Translations under genes and position numbers: made by a program
Notes under the pieces: model-generated
Databases searched by the model: none
Seen by the model: the letters and a program-made list of their open reading frames with translations, nothing else
What the model was told of the DNA's origin: nothing
Shown: positions 12,641-22,139 of the stretch, in pieces
How the letters are laid out: the number at the start of each line of letters is the position of its first letter
How positions within the stretch are numbered: position 1 is the first letter of the stretch
Source: Rubrivivax albus
GTDB taxonomy: Bacteria > Pseudomonadota > Gammaproteobacteria > Burkholderiales > Burkholderiaceae_C
DNA length: 64,000 nucleotides
Direction: 5' to 3'
Assembly (NCBI RefSeq): GCF_004016515.1
Contig: NZ_SACT01000001.1
Span: 1,275,088 to 1,339,087 of the forward strand

Positions 12641-13236
12641 TCAGAGATCCAGCACCACCCATGCAGGATCGTGGTCCGAGCCATCACCGCCGTGTCTTGT
12701 CCGCCGGTCGATGTGCGCTGACAGCAGCCTGGGCGCCAGCGTGCTGGAGAGCCACACCTGGTCGAACAGTTCGTAGCGGGGCGGCTCCGCCCCGGGCGGG
12801 TTGTAGCGGTGGGTCCAGACGGGGCTGGCCGGTCCCGGGCCCTGGCCTGGCGTCTCGGCCTTGGCGGGCCGCGTCTCGACCGCGGCGGCCAAAGCGTTGA
12901 CCAGCGGGTCGCCGTCGACCGAGAGCATCGGGGCCAGGAACGGGCTGTCCGGTGGGTCGTTCATGTCGCCGACGAGCATGAACTTCGCACCCCGTCGCTC
13001 CTCGGCCGACAGGATGCGGGCAATGGACTCTGCCTGCCGCCGCCGGCGTGCGTTGGCCCGGGCCGCGCCTTCGACCGGGTCTTCGTCATGGGGCACGAAG
13101 TGGCTTTTCAGGTGCGTGTTGTAGATGGTCAGCAGCTTGCTGCCATCGGGGTCCAGCACGCGCACGGCCAGCAGGTCGCGGCCGAACACCCGCTTCTCCG
13201 GCTCCTCGGGGTGGGTGGCGATCAGGAACGAGGTTC
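12641..13236 (-). pseudogene. Endonuclease/exonuclease/phosphatase-family C-terminal fragment
   Basis: About 198 residues in frame on the minus strand. TIYNTHLKSH, KFMLVGDMNDPPDSPFL and GDGSDHDPAWVVLDL are the metal-binding and catalytic blocks of the EEP (DNase I/exonuclease III-like) superfamily; the NTHLKSH, GDMND and SDHDP motifs are all intact. The N-terminal half with the conserved Asn and Glu blocks is absent. At about 13236 the frame passes into the start of an acetolactate-synthase-like gene, so the reading frame here is a fusion artefact rather than a working enzyme. Confidence 0.7.
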
Positions 13237-13344
13237 TGCATGCAAAGCGTCGAACAAGGGCGGCACGGCGCCGCCTGGATAGCCGAACACGGTGTCGACC
13301 CCGAGGTCGAGCAAGGTACGAATCAGTAACGCTGCGCCCGTCAT
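13222..13344 (-). pseudogene. N-terminal fragment of a TPP enzyme (acetolactate synthase-like)
   Basis: From ATG 13344 the frame reads MTGAALLIRTLLDLGVDTVFG and then YPGGAVPPLFDAL, the N-terminal block of acetolactate synthase large subunits, including the region preceding the catalytic Glu. It stops after about 40 residues at TGA 13222. The remaining ~520 residues are missing, and the sequence continues as an endonuclease fragment in a different frame. The junction lies within about 13236-13243. It is a relic, not a gene. Confidence 0.65.
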
Positions 13345-13553
13345 CGGTGCGTCTGTCTGGGGTGACCAGGTGGTGGTCGAAGGCGGTGGGTAGTGGGCGA
13401 CACTCATGTCGCCTCAATGTTCCAGCGATCGCCTGACGCGCCAACCCGGAGCACGGGGCTCCCAAAGCATCCACCCGCTTTGCCTAAGCCTGCGATACAC
13501 CCGCACCGGACAATCCGACCGACAGCGGCGGCCGTAAACGGAGGATCGCGCCC

Positions 13554-15020
13554 TTGAAAGTCTTCACCGCCACCCTCGCCACCGAGACGAACACCTTCGC
13601 GTCCATGCCCACGGGCATGCAGGCCTACCGCGACTTCGCCTACTTTCCGGCTGGTACGCATCCGCGTGAAATGAGCCTGTTTGCCGGGCCGCTGTGGGCC
13701 GCCCGGCAGCTGGCGCCGCAGCGGGGCTGGCAATTAGCCGAAGGTCTGGTCGCGGCGGCGCAACCGGCCGGGCCGACGACGCGATCGACCTACGAGTCCT
13801 TGCGGGATCAGCTGCTTGCAGACCTGAAGCGCGCGATGCCGGTGGACGTGGTCGCGCTCGGCCTGCACGGCGCGATGGTGGCCGACGGCTACCCCGACTG
13901 CGAAGGCGACCTGCTGTCCCGCGTGCGGGCCTTGGTGGGCCGCGACGTGGTCGTCGGCGCGGAGCTCGACCCGCACTGCCATCTCAGCCCGGCGATGGTC
14001 GAATGCGCCAACGTGCTGGTCGCGTTCAAGGAATACCCGCACACCGACATCGCCGAGCGGGCCTTCGATCTGCTGCACCTGTGCGAGGCCCAGGCTCGCG
14101 GGCGCCTGAGGCCCGTGGCGGCGGTCGTGGACTGCCAGATGATCGTCACGATGCACACGACACGAGAACCGGCACGGGGCTTTGTGGAACGCATCAAGGC
14201 GCTGGAGGGCCGCGACGGCATAGTATCAATCTCGATCGTGCACGGCTTTCCTTGGGGCGACGTGGCGGACATGGGCACCCAGATGCTCGTCTACGCCGAT
14301 GGCGACGCCGCAGCCGCGCAGCGATGTGCCCGCCGGCTGGCTGATCAGTTGATCGACATGCGGGAACAACTGCGTGTGGTGTACCCGACCATCGACGAAG
14401 CGCTGGACCAGGCCCTGGTGAGCCCTGCCGGCCCGGTGGTGCTCGCCGATGGCGCCGACAACCCGGGCGGCGGCGCGCCGTCGGATTCGACCTTCATCCT
14501 GCGCCGCGTGCTCGAGCGGCAGATCCGGCCGGCGGCGTTCGGGCCGCTGTGGGACCCGATTGCCGTCCGGGTCGCGTTCGAGGCAGGCGTCGGGTCCCAC
14601 CTTCATCTGCGCATCGGCGGCAAGATGGGGCCGGAATCGGGCGATCCGGTGGACCTGCGCTGCACGGTCATGGCCCTGCGCGAGAACCTCGTGATGACCG
14701 GCCTGGGCGGGTCGGCCACGCCCATGGGCGACTGCGCCCTGATTGAAGGCGCGGGCGACAGCGCCGGTGTGCAGATCGTCCTGGTCAGTGGGCGCAACCA
14801 GGCCATGCACACGGACCTGTTCACCCAGCTCGGCTGCAAGCTGCAGGAACAACGGCTCATCGTCCTGAAGTCGATGCAGCACTTCCACGCGGCGTTTGCA
14901 CCGCTGGCATCTCGCGTCATCTACGTCGGCGCCCCAGGCGCGCTGAGCTTTGACGTGGCCCGCATGCCTTATCAGAATGTGCGCAGGCCCAAGTGGCCGT
15001 TATCTGGCGCACCCGACTGA
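13554..15020 (+). CDS. M81-family amidohydrolase (MlrC/microcystinase C-like)
   Basis: 488 residues. The start MKVFTATLATETNTF with an early Glu-Thr-Asn block, ALGLHGAMVADGYPDCEGDLL, ELDPHCHLSPAM and AFKEYPHTDIAERAFDLL are the hallmark blocks of the DUF1485/MlrC N-terminal domain, with His and Asp residues suited to zinc. The C-terminal MlrC domain includes ADGADNPGGGAPSDSTFIL and GGKMGP. MlrC cleaves linearised microcystin; the family acts on amide bonds of unusual peptides and small amides. Start is TTG 13554 with GGAGG about 10 bases upstream. It overlaps the AraC gene, so the two are probably one transcript. Confidence 0.85.
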   Translation: MKVFTATLATETNTFASMPTGMQAYRDFAYFPAGTHPREMSLFAGPLWAARQLAPQRGWQLAEGLVAAAQPAGPTTRSTYESLRDQLLADLKRAMPVDVVALGLHGAMVADGYPDCEGDLLSRVRALVGRDVVVGAELDPHCHLSPAMVECANVLVAFKEYPHTDIAERAFDLLHLCEAQARGRLRPVAAVVDCQMIVTMHTTREPARGFVERIKALEGRDGIVSISIVHGFPWGDVADMGTQMLVYADGDAAAAQRCARRLADQLIDMREQLRVVYPTIDEALDQALVSPAGPVVLADGADNPGGGAPSDSTFILRRVLERQIRPAAFGPLWDPIAVRVAFEAGVGSHLHLRIGGKMGPESGDPVDLRCTVMALRENLVMTGLGGSATPMGDCALIEGAGDSAGVQIVLVSGRNQAMHTDLFTQLGCKLQEQRLIVLKSMQHFHAAFAPLASRVIYVGAPGALSFDVARMPYQNVRRPKWPLSGAPD

Positions 15021-16114
15021 CCGAATCCGATTTGAGACACGCCCGTTCTTCCGCGCAGCATCGTCACGAGCATGCAGCCGATGCGATCGCGCAGCTATTG
15101 GGCGACCGCAAGCGACTGCCTCGCGCATGGACCACGACAGGTGGCGCCGAGATCATCGACGTCGGGCCGGGCGTCGTGCGTTTGCGCGGCCGCCTGGAGA
15201 AGACCGCCTGGCAGGGGCTGGTGTGCCGCCTGTCGCATGGGATGGACCTGGCCGTCGTGGAGATGGACCCCACGACGCCGCTGTGCATCAGCAGCGAAGG
15301 CAACAACGAGTTTGTGCTGCACGTCGTGGTGGCAGGACGCCTGGAAGTCGAACGGACAGCCGAAGGCGACGGCGAAGGGGCGCAGGCCGGCGCTCACGCC
15401 TTCGCGGCGGGGCAGGCGTCCCTGTCGATCCGTGAGCCGGGTCGCACCTATGCGGCGCACTTACCCGCAGGTTCTCCGTTCAGAGTCATACGACTATCGT
15501 GCGCACCCCAGCGTCTTGCCGACGACTTCGGCCTTCCGGGCGGCGTTGATCGGCTGCGGGAGGTCTTCGCGGCGCCGCAGGTCATGCCGCTGGATCGCGC
15601 GGCTGTGAAGACGGCCAACGAGATCATCGGGACGGACCCAGCGAGTCCGCTCGGGACGATGCTGCTCGAAGGCAAGGCTCTCGAACTGTTGGGCAACCTG
15701 ATGTTGCCGTGGCTGGCACGTGCGGAGCAACCGCCCAGCGATGCGCGGCAAGCAAAGTGGCAAGACCAACAAAGGCTGGCCACGGCGCGCAGCCTGGTGG
15801 AACTGCACCTGGAAGACGCCTTGTCGATTCCCGCGCTCGCCGTGCGAGTGGCCACCACCGAGACCAAGCTGCGCAAGCTCTATCGGCAACACTTCGGTGT
15901 TTCGATCTCGGAGCACCGGATGCAGCTTCGGATGGACAGGGCGATGAAGCTGCTGCAGGAAGGCCTGCACACGGTCTCCGAGATTGCCTACCTCACCGGT
16001 TACAAGCACCACAGCAGCTTCACGGCTGCTTTCAGCAGCTACTTCGGCTGCTCACCCAGCGCCATCAACGCCCGGATGGAACGGGACAGGGCGGCACCGA
16101 GCACGGACGCATGA
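14993..16114 (+). CDS. AraC-family transcriptional regulator
   Basis: About 373 residues from GTG 14993, which lies inside the 3' end of the M81 gene; the true start could be later. The N-terminal half is a cupin-like sensing region of unknown ligand (FVLHVVVAGRLEVER). The C-terminal ~100 residues carry two helix-turn-helix motifs: DALSIPALAVRVATTETKLR and then TVSEIAYLTGYKHHSSFTAA followed by FSSYFGCSPS, the AraC signature. The domain order resembles PchR-type regulators of TonB receptors. Its neighbours are an esterase, a TonB receptor and two dehydrogenases, which it probably activates. Confidence 0.85.
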   Translation: MAVIWRTRLTESDLRHARSSAQHRHEHAADAIAQLLGDRKRLPRAWTTTGGAEIIDVGPGVVRLRGRLEKTAWQGLVCRLSHGMDLAVVEMDPTTPLCISSEGNNEFVLHVVVAGRLEVERTAEGDGEGAQAGAHAFAAGQASLSIREPGRTYAAHLPAGSPFRVIRLSCAPQRLADDFGLPGGVDRLREVFAAPQVMPLDRAAVKTANEIIGTDPASPLGTMLLEGKALELLGNLMLPWLARAEQPPSDARQAKWQDQQRLATARSLVELHLEDALSIPALAVRVATTETKLRKLYRQHFGVSISEHRMQLRMDRAMKLLQEGLHTVSEIAYLTGYKHHSSFTAAFSSYFGCSPSAINARMERDRAAPSTDA

Positions 16115-16860
16115 GTCTCACCGGGATGAACGTGATGTTGCACGTTGCCGTGCAGTCCCTGTAGCGCTCCGGCCAGCTCTGCAGCGTTGGCCGTCATCGA
16201 CTCCAGATCGGTGCCGGGCACGTCTTCACGGTCACCCGCGCAGATCACGATGCGCGTGTCCAGGGGCAACCATCCGGCGGACAGGCCGTCGAACTCGCGG
16301 ATCATGCGGCGGTCCTGGTCACCAAGTCGCGGACTGATGATCCCGTAGCCCCTGAACAGGGTCGGCGCGTCCCGCAGCAGGCGGGTGACGAAGAGTCCTG
16401 CAAGCGACACGCCAATCAGGTTGAAGGCAGATCGCTTCGCTTGGGTGGTCGCTTCGATGAACGGCAGCACCTCCTCCACAAGCGCCTGGCGAAAGCGCAG
16501 CCCCTGGCCGCTGACCCAGTTCTGCGGGTAGGGTGCCGGCAGTGCAATCGGCCACGGGCTGAAATAGCGGATGCGGCGCTCGGCGTAGACGTCGATGGCC
16601 TCACCTCCTTCGAAGCCCAGGCCCACCACCCAGTGCGGTGGCACCTCGCCGGTCACCTGCAGAAGCCGGGACAGGCCGGCGGCAACGGGGTAGTGCAGGT
16701 CCGCGTCGAGCAACAGAAGCAGAGGATGCGGCCCGTCCGTCATCGGCGGCCCGAACGCGATCGGGGCCGGCGGCATCACGTCCAGACGAAGGCGAACCTC
16801 GCCGCCGAGGATGGGCAGCAGGTAGCTGGTGCCATGAGGAAGTCGGGTTTCGATCCGCAT
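16039..16860 (-). CDS. Alpha/beta-hydrolase, putative esterase (Fes/IroE/EstD type)
   Basis: 273 residues. LLLLLDADLHYPVAAGL provides the oxyanion region, FNLIGVSLAGLFVTRLL the nucleophile elbow (G-V-S-L-A-G), IVICAGDRED a possible acid residue, and HHVHPGETHASV the catalytic histidine. This arrangement fits the putative-esterase family that includes siderophore esterases and S-formylglutathione hydrolases. No signal peptide is obvious. It is divergent from the TonB receptor and its 3' end overlaps the end of the AraC gene by 76 bases. In this context it may open an ester bond in an imported compound (inference). Confidence 0.8.
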   Translation of the reverse strand: MRIETRLPHGTSYLLPILGGEVRLRLDVMPPAPIAFGPPMTDGPHPLLLLLDADLHYPVAAGLSRLLQVTGEVPPHWVVGLGFEGGEAIDVYAERRIRYFSPWPIALPAPYPQNWVSGQGLRFRQALVEEVLPFIEATTQAKRSAFNLIGVSLAGLFVTRLLRDAPTLFRGYGIISPRLGDQDRRMIREFDGLSAGWLPLDTRIVICAGDREDVPGTDLESMTANAAELAGALQGLHGNVQHHVHPGETHASVLGAALSRSIRALMALGEQPK

Positions 16861-17068
16861 CGATCTTGGCCTCTGTCGGTGCTGGGCTCAATGTAGGTGC
16901 GCCATCCGCTGCCGGGCTACCGCGGATCGGCGCTTCGCTTTGGCTGCGTGGCTACGGGCATACCCGGTGTCGGGTCACTTCCCCAAACCCATTGGCCGGC
17001 CTGCCTAAGTTCGGTCTTCGACAGGCCTCCTATGCTCGAGCGACCCATCCAAGCGATCGAGGTGAACG
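16861..17068. promoter_or_regulatory. Divergent promoter region between esterase and TonB receptor
   Basis: A 208-base spacer serving both genes. GCCTGCCTAAG at 16999-17009 is followed by TCGACAGGC, forming an imperfect inverted repeat (GCCTG...CAGGC) ahead of a TATGCT -10-like hexamer near 17031. TGCCTAAG also occurs at about 13487 upstream of the M81 gene, so it may be part of a shared operator for the AraC regulator. The evidence is two short matches only. Confidence 0.3.
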
Positions 17069-19243
17069 ATGAGCGTCCGTAGGATTGTCCAGTTTCCCGC
17101 CATGCACGCCATCGCCGTGGCCAGCCTGCTGGTCTGTGGGCCTGACGTGGTCCGGGCCCAGGCCGCCGTGGCGGCTGCTGCAGAATCATCCGACACCCAG
17201 ACCGTCGTTGTCACCGCCAACAAGCGCAAGCAGCCGGCTGCGGACGTGGCGGGCACGGTCAGCGTGATCCAGGGCAGTGCGCTCGAGGCCAACGGCGTGG
17301 CCGACCAGGAAGGGGCCTTCAAGCTCACCCCCGGTGTGCAGGTGAACAAGGGCGATCCGGGCCGCAATGTGCCGGCGATCCGAGGCATCGGCACCAACGC
17401 CAACACGCTGACGCTCGGGTTCCAGCAGAGCACCACCGGCATCTACATCGAGGACGTGCCGATGACCGACCCGTTCGCGTTCATGAACGCGGCCGACGTG
17501 GCACCGTTCGATCTCGAGCGTATGGAAGTACTGCGAGGCCCGCAGGGCGCGCTGTATGGGTCATCGTCGCTGGGTGGCGCTGTGCGGTACCTGCTGGCCG
17601 AACCGGAACTGCAGGCTCAGGCCTTCAGTGTCTTGGCCTCCGGCAGCCGTGTCGTGGGCGGTGGAACCGACCATGCGATCTACCTGATGGGCAACCAGCC
17701 GCTGGCGAAGGGTGTCGCCGGCGTGCGTGTGATGGCGTTCGATCGTGTCGATGCCGGGTGGATCAAGAACCTGGGCACCCAGGCCGAACGAGCCAACCGG
17801 TCCCACACCTCAGGGGCGCGACTGTCGGGGCTTGCGAAGCCGAACAGGTCGCTGACCATCTCCGCGAACGTGATGCATCAGCGCAATCAGCTCGACGACA
17901 CCATGGCGGTGGCTCCGGACCCCCGTCAACTGACGGCCAGCAACCCGACGGCCAGCACACGGCGTTCGACGCTCGACTTCGCCAATGTCACCATCGACGC
18001 GGAGCTGGGGTCCCACACGCTGACCTCGATCACCGGCTATTGGCGGAAAGAGAACGACTCGCACAGCGACGTGACGCGTCTATTTGACCCGGCCTTCCGG
18101 CCCAGCGGCATCGTGCTCCCGGCGTACGTGGCCGACGAGGCCTCGAACTCGGACATGGTCTCACAGGAGATCCGCCTGGCGTCTTCACAACAAGGACCGC
18201 TGCGCTACTTGGTCGGCGCGCTGATTTCGCGCACCCGCTTCGAGCTGGACGGCCCCATCCGCGCGGTCGGGGCAGTCGACGCTGGTCTGGGCGCCCTGTT
18301 TCCCAACGACGTGCTGGGTCTGCAAACCGGCACGGCGCGGATGAGCGAGAACGCGCTCTTCTTCGATGGCGACTTCGACCTCACGCCGGCCTGGACCGTC
18401 GGGCTGGGTGGACGAGCGTACAGCACCAAGACGAACTACAACATTGCGTTCCTGTCCAACCTTCCCTCGAATGCGCCGTTCAGGAGCCCCTCGCTCAGCG
18501 AAGACGGCTTCACGCCCAAGGCCACGCTGCGCCACAAGTTCGGTGCCCACCAGTGGTACGCGCTGGTCTCGCAGGGGTACCGGTTCGGTGGCGTCAACTT
18601 CCGTTCGCAGACGCCCTACAAGTCCGACAAGCTCACGAACTACGAGACCGGCGTGCGCCTGTTGCCAAGCAAGGACCTGCGCGTGGACGCCACTGTGTTC
18701 CTGCTCGACTGGAAGAACGTGCAGGTGACCACGCTCAACGGCGGCTTCCTGGACACCAGCAATGTCGGCGCCGCGAAGAGCAAGGGCCTGGAGCTGAGCG
18801 TCGGGTGGCGCGCCACGCCGAGCTTCAGCGTCGATTTGGCCGCGGCTTTCATCGACGCCAAGACGACCGTGGCCTACGACGGACCGGCCGGCAAGGTGCC
18901 CAGCGGCTCACGGCTGCCCGGCAGCGCCCGCACGCAGGTGACCCTGGCGCCGAGCTACAGCTTCGCGGGTCCTGCCGGAACCTCAGGCAGGGTCAGCTCG
19001 GTCATCAGCCAGATCGGTGCGCGCAACTTCGATATCGCCGGCTCGGGGTCGGCACCGGGCTACACCACGATGGACCTTCGACTGAGCCTGGCCCGCGATG
19101 CGTGGGAGCTCACGCTCTTTGCCAACAACGCCACCGACCAGCGCGGCGTGGTGGGCGCATTGGCCGATGCTGCCTATCCGTACCGGGACTACTTCCTGGT
19201 GCGGCCGCGCACCGTCGGCGTGAGCCTGCGCTGGGACCATTGA
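17069..19243 (+). CDS. TonB-dependent outer-membrane receptor
   Basis: 724 residues. A signal peptide ends near VRAQA; the TonB box reads TQTVVVTA; the plug contains PAIRGIGTNA, TGIYIEDVPM and LRGPQGALYGSSSLGGAVRY; the rest is beta-strand-rich barrel ending VGVSLRWDH with the expected near-terminal aromatic pattern. Such receptors import siderophores, vitamins, peptides or glycans at the cost of proton motive force delivered by TonB. The ligand is not readable. It heads a plus-strand set with the two flavoproteins downstream (13-base and 10-base gaps), suggesting uptake of the substrate they oxidise rather than iron scavenging alone. Confidence 0.92.
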   Translation: MSVRRIVQFPAMHAIAVASLLVCGPDVVRAQAAVAAAAESSDTQTVVVTANKRKQPAADVAGTVSVIQGSALEANGVADQEGAFKLTPGVQVNKGDPGRNVPAIRGIGTNANTLTLGFQQSTTGIYIEDVPMTDPFAFMNAADVAPFDLERMEVLRGPQGALYGSSSLGGAVRYLLAEPELQAQAFSVLASGSRVVGGGTDHAIYLMGNQPLAKGVAGVRVMAFDRVDAGWIKNLGTQAERANRSHTSGARLSGLAKPNRSLTISANVMHQRNQLDDTMAVAPDPRQLTASNPTASTRRSTLDFANVTIDAELGSHTLTSITGYWRKENDSHSDVTRLFDPAFRPSGIVLPAYVADEASNSDMVSQEIRLASSQQGPLRYLVGALISRTRFELDGPIRAVGAVDAGLGALFPNDVLGLQTGTARMSENALFFDGDFDLTPAWTVGLGGRAYSTKTNYNIAFLSNLPSNAPFRSPSLSEDGFTPKATLRHKFGAHQWYALVSQGYRFGGVNFRSQTPYKSDKLTNYETGVRLLPSKDLRVDATVFLLDWKNVQVTTLNGGFLDTSNVGAAKSKGLELSVGWRATPSFSVDLAAAFIDAKTTVAYDGPAGKVPSGSRLPGSARTQVTLAPSYSFAGPAGTSGRVSSVISQIGARNFDIAGSGSAPGYTTMDLRLSLARDAWELTLFANNATDQRGVVGALADAAYPYRDYFLVRPRTVGVSLRWDH

Positions 19244-19256
19244 GCCCCGTTGCCCT

Positions 19257-20660
19257 ATGCCGCTGCCACTTGGGCTGAGCTCGGCGCTGCGCGAGCGCCT
19301 GAGCGAGCGCTTCAGCACCGCGCAGGCCGTGCGCGACCAGCATGGGCGCGACGAGTCGCCCTACCCGACCACGCCACCCGATGCCGTTGTGTTTGCAGAG
19401 TCGACGGACGACGTCATCGCGGTCGTGCGGGCCTGCAACGAGCACGCCACGCCGGTGATCGCCTTCGGGGCGGGCAGTTCGGTCGAAGGCCACTTCCTGG
19501 CCTTCGAGGGGGGCGTGTGCCTGGATCTGAGCCGCATGAACCGCGTACTGGAGATCGACGCCGAGAACATGACGGCCACCGTGCAGGCCGGCGCCACGCG
19601 TACCCAACTCAACACCGAGTGCCGGCACCTGGGGCTGTTCTTCCCTATCGACCCGGGCGCCGATGCCTCGCTCGGCGGCATGGCGGCCACGCGTGCTTCC
19701 GGCACCAATGCGGTCCGCTACGGCACGATGCGCGAGAACACCCTGAGCCTGACCGTCGTCACCGCTGAGGCTCGGCTGCTGCGCACCTCGCGCATCACGA
19801 AGAAGTCGTCGGCCGGCTACGACCTGACCCGCATCTTCGTCGGCAGCGAAGGTACTCTGGGCATCATCACCGAAGTGACGGTACGGCTGTACCCGCAGCC
19901 CGAGACGATCGCCGCGGCCCTGTGCGGCTTCGACAGCGTGCTGGACGCGGTGCGCACGGTGATGCAGACGGTTCAGGTCGGCGTGCCGGTGGCCCGCGCC
20001 GAACTCGTCGACGCCTTGACCATCCGGGCGGTCAATGCCCACAGCCGCACCGGGCTGACCGAGGTACCCACGCTGATGCTCGAATTCCACGGCAGCGCGG
20101 CATCGGTGCAGGAACAGGCGCAGACGGTGCAGGCGCTGGCCCGCGACAACGGTGCCCGATCGTTCGAGTGGTCGGCCAACCCCGAGGAGCGTTCGCGGCT
20201 GTGGGCGGCCCGGCACCATGCCTTCTTTGCCTGCCTGCAGCTGAAGCCGGGAGCACGCGCCTTCACCACCGACGCCTGTGTGCCCATGTCCAAGCTTGGC
20301 GATTGCATCGAAGCGACGTTGATCGACATCCGGGAAACCGGATTGACCTGCCCGCTGTTCGGCCATGTGGGCGATGGCAACTTCCATTGCTTGGTGCTGG
20401 CACACCCCGGCGATGCTGACGAGATGGCGGCGGCCGAGCAGCTGAACCAGCGCACCATGCAGCGGGCACTGCAGTTCGGAGGCACCTGCACCGGCGAGCA
20501 CGGCGTGGGCCGCCACAAACGCGAACTTCTGCTGGATGAGTTCGGCGAAGCGGGCGTGGACCTGATGCGCCGCCTGAAGGCAGCGTGGGACCCGAAAGGC
20601 ATCCTGAACCCGGGCAAGGTGCTGCCACCGCCAGCGCCCAACCAGCAAGCGGCCCACTGA
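19257..20660 (+). CDS. FAD-linked oxidase, D-lactate dehydrogenase (cytochrome)/GlcD type
   Basis: 467 residues. The PCMH-type FAD-binding domain is shown by AFGAGSSVEGHF, DLSRMNRVLEID, FFPIDPGADASLGGMAAT and FVGSEGTLGIITEV. The C-terminal cap contains FGHVGDGNFHCLV and GEHGVGRHKRELL and ends WDPKGILNPGKVL. This matches D-2-hydroxyacid dehydrogenases such as DLD, which pass electrons to cytochrome c or quinone. No membrane segment is visible. ATG 19257 lies 13 bases after the TonB receptor stop. Probable role: oxidation of a D-2-hydroxy acid released from the imported compound. Confidence 0.87.
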   Translation: MPLPLGLSSALRERLSERFSTAQAVRDQHGRDESPYPTTPPDAVVFAESTDDVIAVVRACNEHATPVIAFGAGSSVEGHFLAFEGGVCLDLSRMNRVLEIDAENMTATVQAGATRTQLNTECRHLGLFFPIDPGADASLGGMAATRASGTNAVRYGTMRENTLSLTVVTAEARLLRTSRITKKSSAGYDLTRIFVGSEGTLGIITEVTVRLYPQPETIAAALCGFDSVLDAVRTVMQTVQVGVPVARAELVDALTIRAVNAHSRTGLTEVPTLMLEFHGSAASVQEQAQTVQALARDNGARSFEWSANPEERSRLWAARHHAFFACLQLKPGARAFTTDACVPMSKLGDCIEATLIDIRETGLTCPLFGHVGDGNFHCLVLAHPGDADEMAAAEQLNQRTMQRALQFGGTCTGEHGVGRHKRELLLDEFGEAGVDLMRRLKAAWDPKGILNPGKVLPPPAPNQQAAH

Positions 20661-20670
20661 TCGCGGGCAG

Positions 20671-21948
20671 ATGTCCGGCAGCCTGCCCACGGTGGTCATC
20701 GGCGGCGGCCTGCTGGGCGCGGCCACCCTGTACGAACTGGCCTCGCGCGGCGAGCCTGCGCTCCTGCTTGAGGCGAAGGAGGCGCTTGCAACGGAAACCA
20801 GCTTCGCCAACGGCGGCATGCTGACGCCTTCGATGTCGGACCCGTGGAACAGCCCGGGCGTCGGCCGCCACCTGATGGCGTCGCTGGTCGATCCGACGGC
20901 GGCCATGAAGCTGCGCCTGCACGCACTGCCCGACCTGCTGGGCTGGGGCCTGCGCTTTCTGCGCCATTCGTCACCCGCCCGGCATGCAGCGGCCACCGAA
21001 GCCAGCTTTCGTCTGGCGCTGGACTCGACCCAACGGACCCGGCAGCTGATCCGCTCGCAGGGCCTGCGCTGCGATGCCTCGTTCGGCGGCACCCTCAAGC
21101 TGTTCGCGAGGCCGCGCGACTTGCACGGCCCGAAAGGAATCGCCCAGCGGCTGGCTGCTCTGGGATTGCGATTCAGCGTGTTGTCCGCAGCGCAGGCCGT
21201 CGAACGCGAACCCGCGCTGGCAGCGGCCAGCAGCAGGGTCGCCGCAGCGCTCCACTTTCCCGATGACGTGGCGGCCGATGCCTGCGCGTTGACGCGCGAA
21301 CTCGCCCGGCTGGCCAGGGCCAACGGGGCGCAGGTTCGCACGTCCGTAGCGGCGCAGCGCATCGTTGTTTGGCAGGGAGAGGTCACTGGCGTGGAGACTG
21401 AAGGCGCCTGGATCGCAGCCCGCCGCGTCGTCGTCGCCGGTGGCTGCGGCAGCCGGGCGCTGCTGCGGCCACTTGGCTTGCGGCTCGCGGTCCGGCCCGC
21501 CAAGGGCTACTCGCTCACCTTCGATGTGGGGCATCTGTCGTCCCTGACGCCGCTGCCTTCGTTACCGGTGATCGACGACGCCATGCACGCTGCCGTGACG
21601 CCATTGGGCCGGCGGCTGCGCGCCGTCGGAACCGCCGAGTTCGCGGGTGACGACCTCTCGCTTGATGCGCGACGGCTCGACAACCTGTTCGCCCTGCTGC
21701 AACGCCTGTACCCCGAGATTGCATCTCGCGTCGACCGTTCGTCGGGCACCCCGTGGGCGGGGCTTCGACCCATGAGCGCCGACGGGCTTCCCTTCGTCGG
21801 CCCCGCGGGGCCCAAGGGCTTGTGGCTGAACACGGGGCATGGACACCTCGGTCTGACGCTGGCCATGGGCTCGGCCGCACTACTGGTGGACCAGATGCTG
21901 GACCAACCGCCAGCCGTTTCACCCGAGCCCTTTCGGGCGACGAGGTAG
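20671..21948 (+). CDS. D-amino-acid dehydrogenase-like FAD oxidoreductase
   Basis: 425 residues of the DAO/DadA family. The dinucleotide fold VVIGGGLLGAATLYEL is at the N-terminus; TSFANGGMLTPS is the DadA-like second block; AVRPAKGYSLTF and GLRPMSADGLPFVGP are the substrate-domain and C-terminal FAD contacts; LNTGHGHLGLTLAMGSA closes the domain. DadA enzymes deaminate D-amino acids to keto acids using a quinone acceptor. It starts 10 bases after the FAD-linked oxidase. I do not give the symbol dadA because the island context suggests a specialised substrate. Confidence 0.87.
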   Translation: MSGSLPTVVIGGGLLGAATLYELASRGEPALLLEAKEALATETSFANGGMLTPSMSDPWNSPGVGRHLMASLVDPTAAMKLRLHALPDLLGWGLRFLRHSSPARHAAATEASFRLALDSTQRTRQLIRSQGLRCDASFGGTLKLFARPRDLHGPKGIAQRLAALGLRFSVLSAAQAVEREPALAAASSRVAAALHFPDDVAADACALTRELARLARANGAQVRTSVAAQRIVVWQGEVTGVETEGAWIAARRVVVAGGCGSRALLRPLGLRLAVRPAKGYSLTFDVGHLSSLTPLPSLPVIDDAMHAAVTPLGRRLRAVGTAEFAGDDLSLDARRLDNLFALLQRLYPEIASRVDRSSGTPWAGLRPMSADGLPFVGPAGPKGLWLNTGHGHLGLTLAMGSAALLVDQMLDQPPAVSPEPFRATR

Positions 21949-22139
21949 CGGCACTGTGATCACTGGGCGGTCCCGGATCGCCCGCAGGTGGTGAGCTCTA
22001 AAGCCGCCGACCGCTGGCGACTCCTCGTGGCCGGATCCGGTCAGACGCGCTTTCCACGAGCAGCGGGCATTGGCCGGAGTCGAGTGCTCGATGCCGGGAG
22101 GTCCGCCGTCTCGTGACGCAATTGCGATACACTGCGGGC

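Noticed and set aside
19110..21503. A 797-residue open frame on the minus strand across the two flavoprotein genes
   Set aside because: It is antisense to two genes with clear family motifs; its translation is Arg/Ala/Gly/His-rich with no domain, as expected for the reverse strand of GC-rich coding DNA.
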